Assembly: GCA_951230915.1 (NCBI GenBank)
Contig: OX579636.1
Location: 34,035,567-34,099,566 of the forward strand
Reading direction: 5' to 3'
From: Antitrichia curtipendula
Lineage: Eukaryota > Streptophyta > Bryopsida > Hypnales > Leucodontaceae
Length of the DNA stretch: 64,000 bases
Each line of letters opens with the position of its first letter. The first letter of the stretch is position 1. Of the stretch, positions 51,244 through 63,780 are shown in pieces. The notes beneath the pieces were generated by a model. That model searched no databases, was not told the DNA's origin, and saw only the letters and a program-made list of their open reading frames with translations. The translations under genes were made by a program, and so were the position numbers.

Positions 51244-52896
51244 TCGCTTTCTGTTGCAGCTTAGTTTTCTGTACATACATTCCCCTGTTTCTTTCCAAAT
51301 GCAGCTTGCCTGCCGACATCCTTCAAAGAAAGCATGTACATTCTTTGAAAGACTTGTACAGAAGGGACGATTATTTGCCCCGTTACATCTTGAAATGTGA
51401 AGGTATTTTTCGTACAGCCTTTTGATTTGATGCTCATGTGTCATTGTTTGGTGGAAAGGGTGGGGTGGGGTGACGGATGGTGTTGTGGTTGTCATGATTG
51501 TTGTGGATAAGCATTTTATCATATGTTCGAGTGATGCCCGTTTCCCTCATAGTCATAGTAAGGTAACAGGTTCATGAATCGCCCACCTGAGAGTTAAGAA
51601 ACTGAATTTTGGGGAGGTGAAGCTTCTTGAAATAATTTTCAGTAAATTTTCCTTGAAGGACAAGTGGAATTGGCATCTAACCCAAGTCGTTTCATATTTT
51701 TGGGAGCTTTGTGGAATTAGTTATAAAATCCTGAAGTTGAAATGGCACATGGCTCTAAAATGGCCCACCTCCTAAATTGTACATTGCTGAATACACTGTT
51801 GAAGGCTATGAAAAAAAACATGTACACATAGTGTACATTTGAGGAAATGGGCGATTTTTGAGCCTGTTACCTTACTATGTACTCTCTCCAAACAGGGGTT
51901 ATTAGCATTTCAACTCGCATCTCAAAATTGCAAAATACTTGTACCTATTCAGACGGATGCAAATCTTGTATGGATTGAAAAGAACTAACGGGAAATCATT
52001 AAACTTTGTTTTCACAAAGCAGTTTTAAGTGAAAAAAGTGCATGTAGGAAAGTAGCTACAACTTCGGGCAGCTCCTCTTGTGCCACCCTTGCCTCGTGGC
52101 AGTTTATGGCAAGTCTTCCTCAAGTTTTACCTTCGTTGTGCACATTCGCCACCGGTCCCCCTAAAATATCAGTTTCTGGAAAATTTGAAGCTTCAGAAGG
52201 GGGAATATGATGGAGGAGGTGCTGCCTGGGAGAGTTATGGAGCTAGTTTATTCAGTTCTTTTTGTTGCTGTTGCTGATGCTGTCGTAGTAGCAAGGAGTG
52301 GATTGTTGGTTACTGAAAATCGAAGTTTGGGTTGCACAAGGAGTCGTGAACTGATTCGTTGCCTGTTTCTGTAAATGTGACGATCTGTGTCGTCAGGTGA
52401 TCTACTGCTCAGTAATATTCTCTTCACCGCATCCGGACACTTAGACATACAGGAAACTGACAAACAGGCATGGGAAGAAAATGTCAAAAGCTCTCCAGTT
52501 ATATCTTATGTTACGGGCAATAAAGAGAAAAACATAATGCTTCGGGGGAGGGACACCCTCTTTAAAAAGAATTCTCATATCCGTCAGTTATCGAGAAACA
52601 AGCTATGAAATGCTCTTAAAGAATGACTAACTGCTAACGCTGCCCTTCCAATGCAGAGCTTCTGATCCTTTTGCTCAAATCCAACATGGCTATGCCGCAC
52701 TGGACAAGAGGCTAGAAATTACAGAGCATCATAAATCTTGCAAAAAATGGTGATGACTATGGCACTGCAGTGACTACGAGATGGACTACGTGATTGAATT
52801 TCTCAAGTAGCCAGGCGTTCATGGAGCTTGTGGCAGCCCATGCTTCCAAGGCTAGTGTACAATTCTACATAATTGTGGGTTCTACTTCAAGATGTG
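51244..52896. other. Interval between the small gene and the auxin-carrier gene
   Basis: Contains a reversed copy of repeat Q (51560-51780) and, near 52897, the probable 3' untranslated region of the auxin-carrier gene. Open frames at 52080-52277 and 52387-52608 are not supported as genes. Confidence 0.4.
51560..51780 (-). repeat. Dispersed repeat Q, copy 3 (reversed)
   Basis: Read on the minus strand it gives attccacaaagctcccaaaa, atatgaaacgacttgggtta and gatgccaattccacttgtcc, matching the order in the copy at 54930-55190. Confidence 0.55.
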
Positions 52897-55800
52897 CTAT
52901 CTACTGGACTTTGGACATTGATAGCATGCTGTAAACACACCAAAGGTGCGAATCTGTTTGATAAAGGTGGAAATACTTGCCCAGCCACCGAAGCCAATCC
53001 CCACCGCCAGCGTCCACGCAATCACGATGACGTTCACCACATACACGGCCGTCCAAGAGGGTAAGAAGAACGGCGGCTTCTCCACTGAGGGCTGCACACA
53101 ATAATACCCGACATTTCAGAATTCTCATAAAGAACTCCCTCAAAATTCCCGAATCACGCTGCATGTCAAATTTGTTTCTATGAATTCCTCAAAGCTTTTC
53201 ATGCAGGATAAGCAACTAAAATAAGTAACTAGAACACAAAGCATGGAAACAATCACCCACCATCCTAGTCGCAGGTGCTTATGTTGCAACATCAAAAGGG
53301 GGTGGTCACAGTCATGGCTTGTTTGAGTGAAGTAGCTTACCGCACGGAGAGAGGCTTTGCAGAAGTAGACCATGTGAGCCAGGCAGGGGATAATGTACAC
53401 CGTGAAGGTGACGAGCAAGCAGCCCACCATGGAGTTGATGGAGCCGAAGAAAGGGAAAGCGACTGCGAAGAACCAAATGGGCAGCAGGATGGGCACTCGG
53501 CAGGAAGCGCGCAGAAGCATGTTCGGGGCCTGGTGCACGCCCAGCAGCTTCTCCCACACGAAGTACAGCGGCGTCACTGCAAACCCTACCGTTATGAACT
53601 GCAAGGAGACACCCACAGGAACACAAATCAACTTGGGGACGGTTCACTCAGACCTATGTGATACGCATACCTCTAAAATACTCCCTCCGTCCTGAAATGA
53701 TAGTCCACAATTCTTTTCATATGTTTTTGAGCAAATTTCATTGATCATATCGTGAAAATTATATTAAGAAAGGTTCCAAATTTTATATCACCACAATCAA
53801 TGAAGAACATTGCATGTGTTTATTACAACCTAAATAAAATTAGACACAAAGAAGTATTTTTTTGACCTACTCAAAACAACCTTAAAAAAATCTGACATTC
53901 AAAAAAGACAATCATTTCAGGATGGAGGGAGTAATATTAGAGAAAATTTTAAATGACACTCTTGCAAGAACACAAACCAATTGGGAATAGTTCATTCACC
54001 CCTCTAAAACAACACCCTAGAATATGCTAAAGACACACTTTCAAGAATGCAAATCAACTAGGGACAATTCACTCACACCTCCATAATAAGCATGCCTTTA
54101 AAACAACACTCTAGAATATACTACATGTATAATTTGATTGTAAGGTAACTACACTTGATTGTACCCTGTTTGCAAAACTATCCCATTTAGAGTCTTGCCT
54201 ACAACGTAAGTCCTCTAAAACATGAGAGCCTAAGGTTGCTTTGGGATACACCTATTTTCAACACTTTAAAGATTCATAGTTTATCCATATGTTGTTCGAA
54301 AAACAGATGCAAAGATAATCTCAAATTCCAATTTGACTCCCAATAAGATCCAACAAAAGTTTAGATAGTTTAAAAATGGGGTCCAAACTCAAAACACTTA
54401 TTAAGGCAATTTTAGGTGCAATTACCTTAGTCTACTTGTCACGCATTCATCCTATGTAATAATCTTTTTTAGACCCCAAGCAACCACATTAAAGAGGTCA
54501 AGGTGAAGACGTGTACTATAGAGAAATCCAACATTCTATAGAATATAGAAGGCAACAAAGTTTTATATGAAGTATAGAAGACCCTGGTATATTTACAAAA
54601 AATAAAGGTTAATGGAATCACATCCTCCTTACATTATTAACCCCTTAGCACTCCGACATCCAAAAATTTGGACAATGAACAAAGAGGCTACAAGGCTTTT
54701 CTGACCACATAACTTCTCACCAAACCAATGCTTGACTTTTTAAAAACCACATTATCTGAATGATAAAATTGAAGTAAATAAGATATAAGCAAAAATATGT
54801 AAAGAAATTCAAGAAAGGATTTAAGAACTAAAGGGTTAAGCTAGTCAAGAAGTTCTTGAGAGTCATAGCTAGTGAAAATGATGTAGTAGTCAAACACTTG
54901 ACCTCAAGCAACTAAAGAGATCATGAGACAGAGGTATATTTTGCTTTCTTCAATGTACCACTAGTGTACATTTCAGGAGGTGGTCGGTCTTAGTGACCAC
55001 TGTGTTTCAACTTCAAAAATTCATAACTAATTCCATGAAGGTCCAAAAAATATGAAACCACTTGAATTAGACGCCAATTCCATTTTCTCTTCTTAAGGAA
55101 ATTTACAGAAATTCGTTTCAAGGAGTTTAGCTTCCCGAGAAACGGAATCAGCTCTTAAATGGTGGCTTTACAAGCAGACTACCTTAGGGAGGGTCAGATT
55201 AAATAGGTCTGAGTGTACACTCTTCACCAAGGACACCTCGATCTGCAGGGGTTAATGCTATGCTAGGGGGCCTTGTTTGTAAGGAATCCCTGAGCAGGAC
55301 AGTCTGCAAAGCTGTCACAGCCTTATCAGAAATCCCACTTGATCTGCTCCAGAGAATTCGTGAATAACGAGGGTCTTTGCAGAGCATTAGGCATGCAGAA
55401 ACAAGTTCTCTAGGGTATTGGGTTTCCTCCAAGTACTCTAAAGTGGAAACTACACTTTTAAGGCTATTTAAGAAAATAAAAAAACTCAAGAGGCTACGAT
55501 TATCAAACTGAACTAAAGTGTTTGCACCACGGGGTCATATTCTCACTCTAATCCAATGGGACACACAACATGGTGGGTGGGTAATATCTTAAGCTCTTAA
55601 AGGTTATACTCTACACCCATGGGATACTAATCTTCAAAATAATTAGATGTTGAAGGGGAGTTTCCTTCAAAATCTTCAAAATCGTCCCCACTACGATGGA
55701 AGATTTAGATTTGGAAAGGATGTGACAGGATTATTAGAACTCTTGATCTTAGTGGGTTATATTGTCCTTATTCAGGTTAAGATTTTCCCCCTTGGTGTTC

Positions 55801-58477
55801 GTGTACAAATAGCTAGGGTGACTATCTTATTCAGAACCCAAACTAAGTCGGCAGAACAGAACAGAACAGTGTCGCCATTGACACGCCCTGGCTATAGTAT
55901 TCTGGGTTTCCTCCTCTGGTCGAACTAGCCATGAACTTTGCCTAGGTCACTCTTTCTCATAGAAATCTCTGAACAAATTAAAGTAAAACACAAACCAAAA
56001 CTTTTGAAACTATGGTATGACAGATGGGGTACCTGATGGATGAGCATGAGGAGGACGGCCACATCCCGAGCAGGCGACTTGGGCAGCAACTGCAGCGCAT
56101 TGGCGTTGTCCAGCAGAGAGTCTCCGAAGGCCCAGTAGATGGCCATGGCCGACGGGATGGTTAAAGTGAAGATGTAGAGCGTGGCAAACAAGTAGACATA
56201 CTTGAACTTCACGGGTCTACACATCGCATGCATAATCTCCCTGCAACAAAAGAATACAAATAATGTCCTGGATCAGTCCAGTTTACAATCCCAGGTTACA
56301 ATTGGCAGGATTTACATTAGAGATTAGCTTAAAAGGCATTACAATTGGCACACGAACAAACTACTTTGAAAAGAACAGCCTTAAGAGGAACTATGGGAAA
56401 AACCTCCTTGCATTTCAACTGGCAAGATTTACATTAGAAACTATCTTAAAAGACATTACAATTAGCGTGTCAACAAAGTAATAGAAAATACATCCCTCAT
56501 TGCTGCTATAGAAAACATAGTTGCATAACAACTGGGAGGGGTTTATAGTAGAAACTACCTTAAATGGCATTCCAATTAGCATAGTTGAACAAGGTTAGAT
56601 TTCTAGAATTCCTTCCAGAGTTTCTTGCTAGTAGCATCACTCGGTCACAGTGTCGTCGTTGAACCCTAATTAGGATTTTACAAATCCAAGGACTTCAACT
56701 GTAGGTGGGGTGTCACTTACACGGTGACAGCCTGACTGCCGAAGGTGTAAAGGATGTTGGTGGCGCCGGTAAAGTAGAGAACCAAAGACCTGGGGCCATG
56801 GTGGGTTGCTCCCGGCGCCTACACTCGAAAAATACAGTATCACCGACATCCCATTGAGTGAGTACCACAATCATAACCTGGCCAAACAGAACCAATATAG
56901 CTGGCTTCAGGATAATTACTTCAGTCATGACCTAGAGTAACAAACTTACATTCTTGAAGAGTAAGGAGAACGACCACAACAGTGCAAGATACTTAGGTCA
57001 GCAATGAACCAAGGAAATGAAGAGGCTTGATTACCTGACCATACACAAGCGCAGCGACTGTCATATACCACGACGTGTACGTGATCGCCACAACGCCGAA
57101 GCACGAATACAGACGGTAGTTTCGAAACGAGGGAATGAAGATTGTCACGAAACAACAAGCACCGAAAACGTATGTCCATTCTCGCTTATCTAGGTCATTG
57201 TTCAGCAAAAATATGTTGCTGCACAAACGGAATCCATGTAACCCACACGTCAATTCCAAGTTTCACCCTGTACTCCAAAAATTCTCTAGTCCAATTCCAA
57301 TTCTCCAGTGTCGGTAGCGGAATTAGGGCAAAAGAATGAAAAGAGAGCTGGGATTCAAAATTAGGGCAAAATTAGGGCATCACCTTCCACAAGCGATGAG
57401 TTGCGTGATGGCCGCGAAGAGGAGATACACACAATTGAATGTCAGTCCCACGTACTTCCATTTCCGCCCGAGCAATCCGTCCAGCACTTCAAACCACTGC
57501 CATCACCAGAGACGTGAATCCCTTGCAACAAATTTCACATCAAAATATGGACCTCATTCTGCATGGAGCTATCTTAATCTAGAGATTTCCCTTACCTGAA
57601 TGACATGAGTTTTGAAAGTATGGCCCTCTCGCTCCATTCGTGTCCGGTACTCCATGTACAGCCACGTGATCATGTAACACGCCCAACAGCCCATAATGCC
57701 ATAGACCACTTGGAGGGCCACTCCGGACGCGTACCCCAGCTGCGCAAACGACGTGGGTAACGTCAACAGCACTTGCGCTATCTGCATTCACAATCACGAC
57801 ATTCTCAATCTCTACAAAATTCAAGTGGGAAGCAGGTGCCTAGTTCTTACAACAGTACTTTTAAACGCCTCTAAGCAATAGACTAATGCCACTAACGCAT
57901 TACAGTCACATTACTAATGCCATTGCAACGCAAATGTTACAACCTTACGACAATGTCGTTCCGATTTTCATTCCACTAATGGTTGATTGAGTTGTGATAG
58001 CTTAAGGTGACACAATTGCGAAATTCAAGTGCTCAGAGGTCTAAAACTAGCATCAGGTTTTTTTCCAATCTCCTTACTCTAGCATTAGCTCAGTACGTGA
58101 TCTTAACCATTATTACAATATCCCTAAAGCTCCACACCTCGAGATTACTTTTGACGCTAGGACCGGTATAGATCTGAGTTTCCGGATGGGCGTAGAAATT
58201 TCGCCACGTTTAACAATTTGGAGATTTTTCTCGTGATGCTCCCCTGTTGTGACCTAATTTCGTGGTTGAGTGAGTTGCAATGGCAGCAAGCTTGTGGTAT
58301 TACCTGATTGGAAGACGCGCTGAACCAGGCGTCGTAGACCGAGCGTCCCTGGAACAACAACATGTTGAGGCGGCCTTTCACGGAGGGATCGGGGATGTTG
58401 TACGTCGCACACTCGATCCTCTCGTTCTGCTCCTCCATTTCGCCATAGCTCCCCGACAGCCTCTCCTCACTGGCCAT
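52897..58477 (-). CDS. AUX1/LAX-type auxin influx carrier (eight exons)
   Basis: Exons in transcription order are 58477-58304, 57781-57596, 57496-57384, 57218-57035, 56818-56721, 56240-56033, 53598-53341 and 53091-52897. All have GT-AG introns and consistent phases, giving 471 residues, close to the usual 480-490. The family is the proton/indole-3-acetic-acid symporter branch of the amino acid/auxin permeases in the plasma membrane, with about 11 membrane spans. Diagnostic stretches are VYDAWFSASSNQIAQVLLTL, HVIQWFEVLDGLLG, WTYVFGACC, LVLYFTGATNILYTFG, EIMHAM, YLFATLYIFTLTIPSA, VYIIPCLAHMVYF and EKPPFFLPSWTAVYVVN, ending in GFGGWAS...CYQC. The protein stops nine residues after the CYQC Tyr, without the longer tail of flowering-plant members. 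Intron 6 is stretched to 2.4 kb by inserted elements (53681-53931, 54637-54839, 54930-55190). Confidence 0.95.
53681..53931. mobile_element. Stowaway-like MITE (copy S3)
   Basis: The left end is CTCCCTCCGTCCTGAAATG; the right end, read inward, is CTCCCTCCATCCTGAAATG. The inverted repeat continues to 21 bp with one mismatch, and TA flanks both sides (53679-53680 and 53932-53933). It is 251 bp, non-coding, in intron 6 of the auxin-carrier gene. It is the best-preserved copy of the family here. Confidence 0.9.
54637..54839. mobile_element. piggyBac-like TTAA/CCC element (copy P6)
   Basis: The left end reads TTAACCCCTTAGCACTCC; the right end, read inward, reads TTAACCCTTTAGTTC. It is 203 bp, non-coding, in intron 6 of the auxin-carrier gene. 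The inverted repeat is short and imperfect. Confidence 0.5.
54930..55190 (+). repeat. Dispersed repeat Q, copy 4
   Basis: Shares attttgctttcttcaatgta, ttcataactaattcca, aaatatgaaaccactt and agctcttaaatggtggcttt with the copy inside element P4 (45700-46000). It lies in intron 6 of the auxin-carrier gene, directly after P6. Confidence 0.6.
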
Positions 58478-60500
58478 CGTGGCCGTGACAAACTCCCCCT
58501 CTCACGAACACAGGTTTTCAACGTTTGCAGGATTCATGTAATACAGATTTCTCAAATATTTGCTAGAGCGAATTTGATGCAAACGGTGCCCATTCTTCTA
58601 CCATTCCTTTTATCACTGGTGCACACCTCCTTGCGAATCCTGGCGAAAACGAACTAGCTGGGGGATACATCTGCAACCAGCTAGGAGCTCAATAATGTCG
58701 CCTGTAACGTCTGATGCGCTTTCAATGGTAATGTCGTAAGAAACCTTGTCATTCTCAACACCTGCTTCGCACTTGTGAATTTCAGGGCAATGCGTGCAAA
58801 ACTAGAACAAATTTTGAAACGATCATGCACTAGGTAAACCCGGAAGCCACGAATGTCAAGCTCTGTCTTCAAATCTGCTGTGATTGAGCCCACTCATGCT
58901 CAACTAGACTTCACATTGCCCCGCTCACTGGTACTGCTCCGACACGACCCATCACCAAAGCCGACGACTCATTTCCAAGCCCAGATTCGGAGTCACGTTG
59001 TGAATGACATTTTTACGGGGCCCATTGTCACCTAGTGAGGAACTCGAGGAGGACTAATCACGGTAACCGGAAGCAGCTCCATTTCCAATACCAAGTACTC
59101 CGTACTAACCTAGCCACGCCTTAGAAATCCCCTGCTAGACCGGATTACTAGTACTGCCAACCCAAACTCAAAGGTTCATGGAGAATTTAGACGGCGTTGC
59201 TCAGAGAACCGGCATTCACATGATTCGCCTCATCCAGTCGTTACACACTACACTCCCACTTGAAGTTGAATCCCAGCGGCAAAATCTCAGCTTTCGATCG
59301 CCGCATCTGCGTTACCCGCACACTTGACAAGTTAGCCGTTGAATCTGAAGCTCCGACAGCAACCAATAGCCACAGACTTCCCGTCACGACACCAGTAACG
59401 TACTTGGGCTCCCCGTCTGGTACCTCCCAGTAGCAACAAAACGAAAGCTAGAATCTAAGTGACCTTCGACGATACGTCCAATTGCAACAACTGACACGCC
59501 ATCGGGCACTCATCCTTGTTGTCCGGTCGACGCGCAGGCGGGCCGGGCTGCACCAAGCGCATCATTCGTTGAAAAAATGGATTTCCCACTTTTCCAGTGA
59601 ACTTCGTACTCTGTCAGTAGCGACCCACTGGAACACAAGATCTATAGCCGTCCTATTTTTGGGAGCCCCAGACTGACAAAAGTATTTGGCGCTCTCATGG
59701 AGCACACATTTTGACCAGCACAGTGCCTGGTCATCAATTGGGGAGGCCCTGGTGCTGATGGTCCTTTTTTCTTGTTGGGCAACCAAACGCTTGAATGCCG
59801 GCGCTTGCGGAGCAGCGTCAGCTTCTGGGTCCCAGCCGCCCCGCTCAGCAGGTACGTCCTATTATCCCCAGATGCGATGTCAATCAATCCGGCAATTAAT
59901 CTGCCAGTTTCGGGATTGAATTCCGTGCTCAAGTGCAGAGTTGCAAATTGGGTGTTTCGGGGACTGGAGTGGGTCGACTAGCAGGCTGGAAAGGGCGGAG
60001 TGATTTGAGACACGGAAAAGGAGTTGGATGCAAAACGCGGAAGTTGTATTCGAGGCGGAAGTAAGTTTATAATACATGTCGCCAAGCTTGCCTCTTTCCG
60101 CTACAGGGTCGTAATACTTATAAGGTCGAATACTGATAGATACAGTGTGAGCAGTTTGTCGCTACAGATTATAAAATTACTGCATCATGAAGTGGTAAAG
60201 TTAGCAAGCTCAATGGCGTGCAGACTGCAGCAGACTGCAGACTGTGTGACTGTGAGTGTGCGACTCCGGGTTCGGGCTTGGTGCATGCCGTATGTGCAGT
60301 ACAATAAACTTGTGTGATGTAAGAGCATCATGAATGGAGACTGGATCTTGAGAATCTTCTGAATTTTGAGGATCACTTTTGACCTGGTTGTTTTGGGAGT
60401 CTACCGTTGTCCCTCCGAGACTTCCATAACCGTTATTGACCAATGCTGGGGAGCACTTTTGCTCCCCAACAAGAGCCCCAAGCGTTGCAGCTTTCCAATT
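58478..60500. other. Upstream flank of the auxin-carrier gene
   Basis: GC-richer than the surrounding intergenic DNA, consistent with a promoter and leader for the minus-strand auxin-carrier gene. Several mid-length frames (for example 59642-59932 minus) lack support. No core promoter element could be placed with confidence. Confidence 0.4.
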
Positions 60501-60661
60501 AGCTTCCCAATGATTCTTTGCAACTTTGTATTCAACCAATGACATTAGCATTACAACTTTTCAACTAACCAATGACGCTTTGCAACTTTTCATTCACTCA
60601 ATGACACTAGCATTGCAACTTTCCAACTAACCAATGACATTAGCATTGTGACTTTCCAACT
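60501..60661. repeat. Tandem array of about 33-bp units carrying CCAAT
   Basis: Five units start at 60501, 60534, 60567, 60596 and 60629. Lengths are 33, 33, 29, 33 and 33 bp, with the core accaatgacattagcattg and then aactttccaact. Four of the five carry CCAAT. The array lies about 2 kb upstream of the auxin-carrier start codon. Confidence 0.85.
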
Positions 60662-61764
60662 CACTCCCATGGATCCATAGAGGGATTATCTCAATCTTCA
60701 AAGGGGAATGGTTTAGGTTGGGTAAACAATGTTATATTCATGGGTGTTCAAAAATTTGAATTTTTTTTTTATCCCACCATGGGATAGATGTAAAAATCTG
60801 CGCCATATTTAGGCCATTAGTTTCATATTTTGTAACCTTTGCAAGCTAATTTAGAGGCTATAAATCCAAATATGAATTCACAATTTTCACATTTTATCAT
60901 CCATGATAAGTAATTTGTTCTTTTATTTTCTTATAAGAAGGCTTGTGGGACTACTATAAGGAAACCTTCATGTTTCCTTCCCCTCAAAAGGAGGCCAAAA
61001 TCAAGTTTTCAACTTTCCATAAAAAACAACTTATTATAACATCCCTGTAAATGTTTCGTAGGGGTTACTTGAATGACATACAAGTTGATCCAATGGAAGC
61101 CTTAGGGTGATAAAGTAGAATGATCTATTGTCATCCCTTTGATTGCTACACATATTTTAACTAATAACTTTTTTCTACAATAAAATAGCAAATTAGAGAA
61201 TTTTTCACACTTGATTTGATCAACTCAATTTGAGCAAAAATACACACATTATAGGTGATCAAAGCAAAAACATATAGCTTTCCATTGTTGTTTGTAGAGG
61301 GGGATATGCTTGCCCATGATTTGAATTTCAATGTGTTCTTTTAAATCCCTACCAATGGTTCCAACGGTATCCAAAAGATAGTAGAATAGTAAATGAACCT
61401 TTTGCCCTGTGTAGAACCTTGCATGGTGATGTTCAATGAAGATATTAAGTGGTGACTATTCAATCCAATTCCACATTGCAATTTTCACTACATTAGGATG
61501 CAAGAAGAGTCAATTTAGACCCAAAGTAGGAAATACAATTGGACTTGGGACTTTTTAGGTTTGTATACAATTTCAAATAGTCTCTCTTAGAGAACACTTC
61601 TAGCACTTCTATTGTGCCCTTCAACTTGCATTAGAAATGAGAATAAAAACCACAAGTTAAAAAAATAGTCCCAACCATCCTCTCCATACAAAGATGGACT
61701 CTGCTACATTGACCTTCATATTATGGGTGGTGATGAGTTGGCTTTACAACAATTCCACTTGCAA

Positions 61765-62237
61765 CTTGATTGGATTGTCACAACATGACTATGCAATGGA
61801 AAGAGGTTGTCACTACCTGTTTTGGTATTCCAGTCAGTGAGGGCCGTTGATTGTGTTAAAAAAAATTAGACCCCTTTGGAGCACTGTCAATTCAGAAAAC
61901 AATTTGGGATATGGTATAGATACAGCTACATATATATACATACAAATATGGCATATATCCTATATTGATTGCCAACCCAAATCCCACCTCAAAATTACAA
62001 AAAGTTGTGAGGGAGGGGTGAAAAATATTTTTTAATTAATTTAATTTTTAAATTTTGTGAGCTCACTAAGGGGGGTAATTGAAAAAATAAATAAATTTGT
62101 TTTTTATTTATTTTTGAGTGCATAGTGACATCCGTGTCACTATGCACTCAAAAGAGGCAATAATTGCCTTCCACAAAATGACTATGCACTCAACATAACT
62201 GTCTTCCTTGATTGGATTGTCACAACATGACTGTGCA
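61765..62237. repeat. Pair of 31-bp direct repeats
   Basis: cttgattggattgtcacaac followed by atgactatgca at 61765-61795 recurs with one change at 62207-62237. A related gactatgcactcaa motif also forms part of the hairpin between them. The interval may be a small element or a local duplication. Confidence 0.7.
62112..62153. repeat. Perfect 19-bp hairpin with 4-nt loop
   Basis: TTTTGAGTGCATAGTGACA (62112-62130), loop TCCG, then the exact reverse complement (62135-62153). A third copy of the arm core, actatgcactca, follows at about 62180. Confidence 0.9.
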
Positions 62238-63780
62238 CCTAAAAGATGCTTGTCTTGTTGTGTTCCTATAATCCCCCCCCCCCCTCTTTGGTGAAAAAAC
62301 CACAACGGTTAATCTTTTTACAAAAAAATGCAACCCCTCCACTATTGTTGATCAAATGATGAGATGGAAAAAGATAGTTGTTGATTGGCCATTGAACAAA
62401 CGATCTTGGCTCGGATCTTGGCAATTCAACAATTAGAATTTGGTGCTCTAGGATATAAAATATAGATACAAAATATGAATATAAATACATAATACATACA
62501 AGATATAAATATATAGAGAGAGAAATGTATGGAATATAGATCTATCCACACAAATTCATATAGATATATCCCATATCAATTGCAATTCAAATAGATTTCA
62601 AAAAATACAAATAATTATGGGATTTGAGTGATTATTCATAAGTACAATTCATGAATTCATTTCACAAGTATTTATGACAATGGATTCAAATTTTTTACTA
62701 TAAAAGTTTTACAGCACTACAAAAATTGAGTACATTTGCAATTGCAAATAATGACTTTATAGCAATCATTTTGGACACTTTTGACTGCAAAACTAACTAA
62801 TTGTAAAATATGGGGCAAATAAAATTTAACTAGGGTAATAATTTAATCCCCCCTAAATTTAGCCACAACAATAATGAGGGGGGTAGTTTTTCCTTAGTGA
62901 TACAAACTTGATGTTTCAAAATACATAGCTTGTAAGAAAATAAATTGTATTTTTTTTTTTTTTTTTTTTCAAATAGCATTGTTGAATTTGTCCACTAAAT
63001 TTTCATTGCATTCCAGATAAATGTTTTCTAATTTTTACAGAATACATCTCTAAATCATGTTTTTTGAATGGTGGAGAGATAATTTTTAGTCAAACACAAT
63101 ATATATTCTTGAGCAAAGTTGTCTTTATATTTTACAAAAATGCATTTGTCTTCTTTGTACTTTCTAAATCAATTACTATTGCTAGTCGCTGTCCGTGGCA
63201 TGAGGTACACTTCATCTAAGAATAATCTTCAACAACTTATCATGGTTCTTATTCATTGATGATATCTCCACTTTTATTGCATCTTGAAATCTCTAAGAGG
63301 ATTGATCTATGACTATAGAGTTAAACTTCAAGATTCTTCAATCCCAATATTGTCTATTTTGCCACAATTTTGTTGGATCATTAAATAAAATTAATTTTAT
63401 TTTTATTTTTTCAAAGATGAAAATAGCATGTATTTTATGAAATCACTTTATTTTTTTAGTTTTGATCAATAGGAAAAACATTATTTTGAATGTCAAAAGC
63501 AAGTTTTAGAAACAAAGATCCTAAAGTGTTAAACATACTATATGAATATCTATTTTGGGAGAAATTTTTTTACATAAATTTTAAAATTTTAATAATATGA
63601 CCTTCCTTCAATGTTGTAGTATATCCTTAATGAAGTTGCACACCAAAAAATAGATGAAAATTGTTGTTTATATGTAGTCCAAGTCGATTTCTAGGTTTTC
63701 CATTCATCACAAGAATTTTGAAGCATTGCAAGTATAAATGAAAATTTATTTTTCCTTAGTAAAGAACAAAATTTATCTCC

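Larger units (their letters stand above)
60662..63780. other. AT-rich intergenic sequence with small repeats
   Basis: No gene seen. Contains a 31-bp direct repeat, a perfect hairpin (62112-62153), a C12 run at about 62273, an AT-rich microsatellite-like stretch (about 62455-62520) and a long T run (about 62950). Confidence 0.5.

Noticed and set aside
52387..52608. 73-codon plus-strand frame downstream of the auxin-carrier gene
   Set aside because: It has no plausible start or partner exon and lies in the probable 3' flank of a minus-strand gene.
60007..60012. GAGACA (auxin-response-type hexamer) upstream of the auxin carrier
   Set aside because: A single hexamer 1.5 kb from the start codon is expected by chance.
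60210..60551. 113-codon minus-strand frame
   Set aside because: Its start lies in the CCAAT tandem array and its end is a low-complexity CA-rich stretch; no splice or family support.
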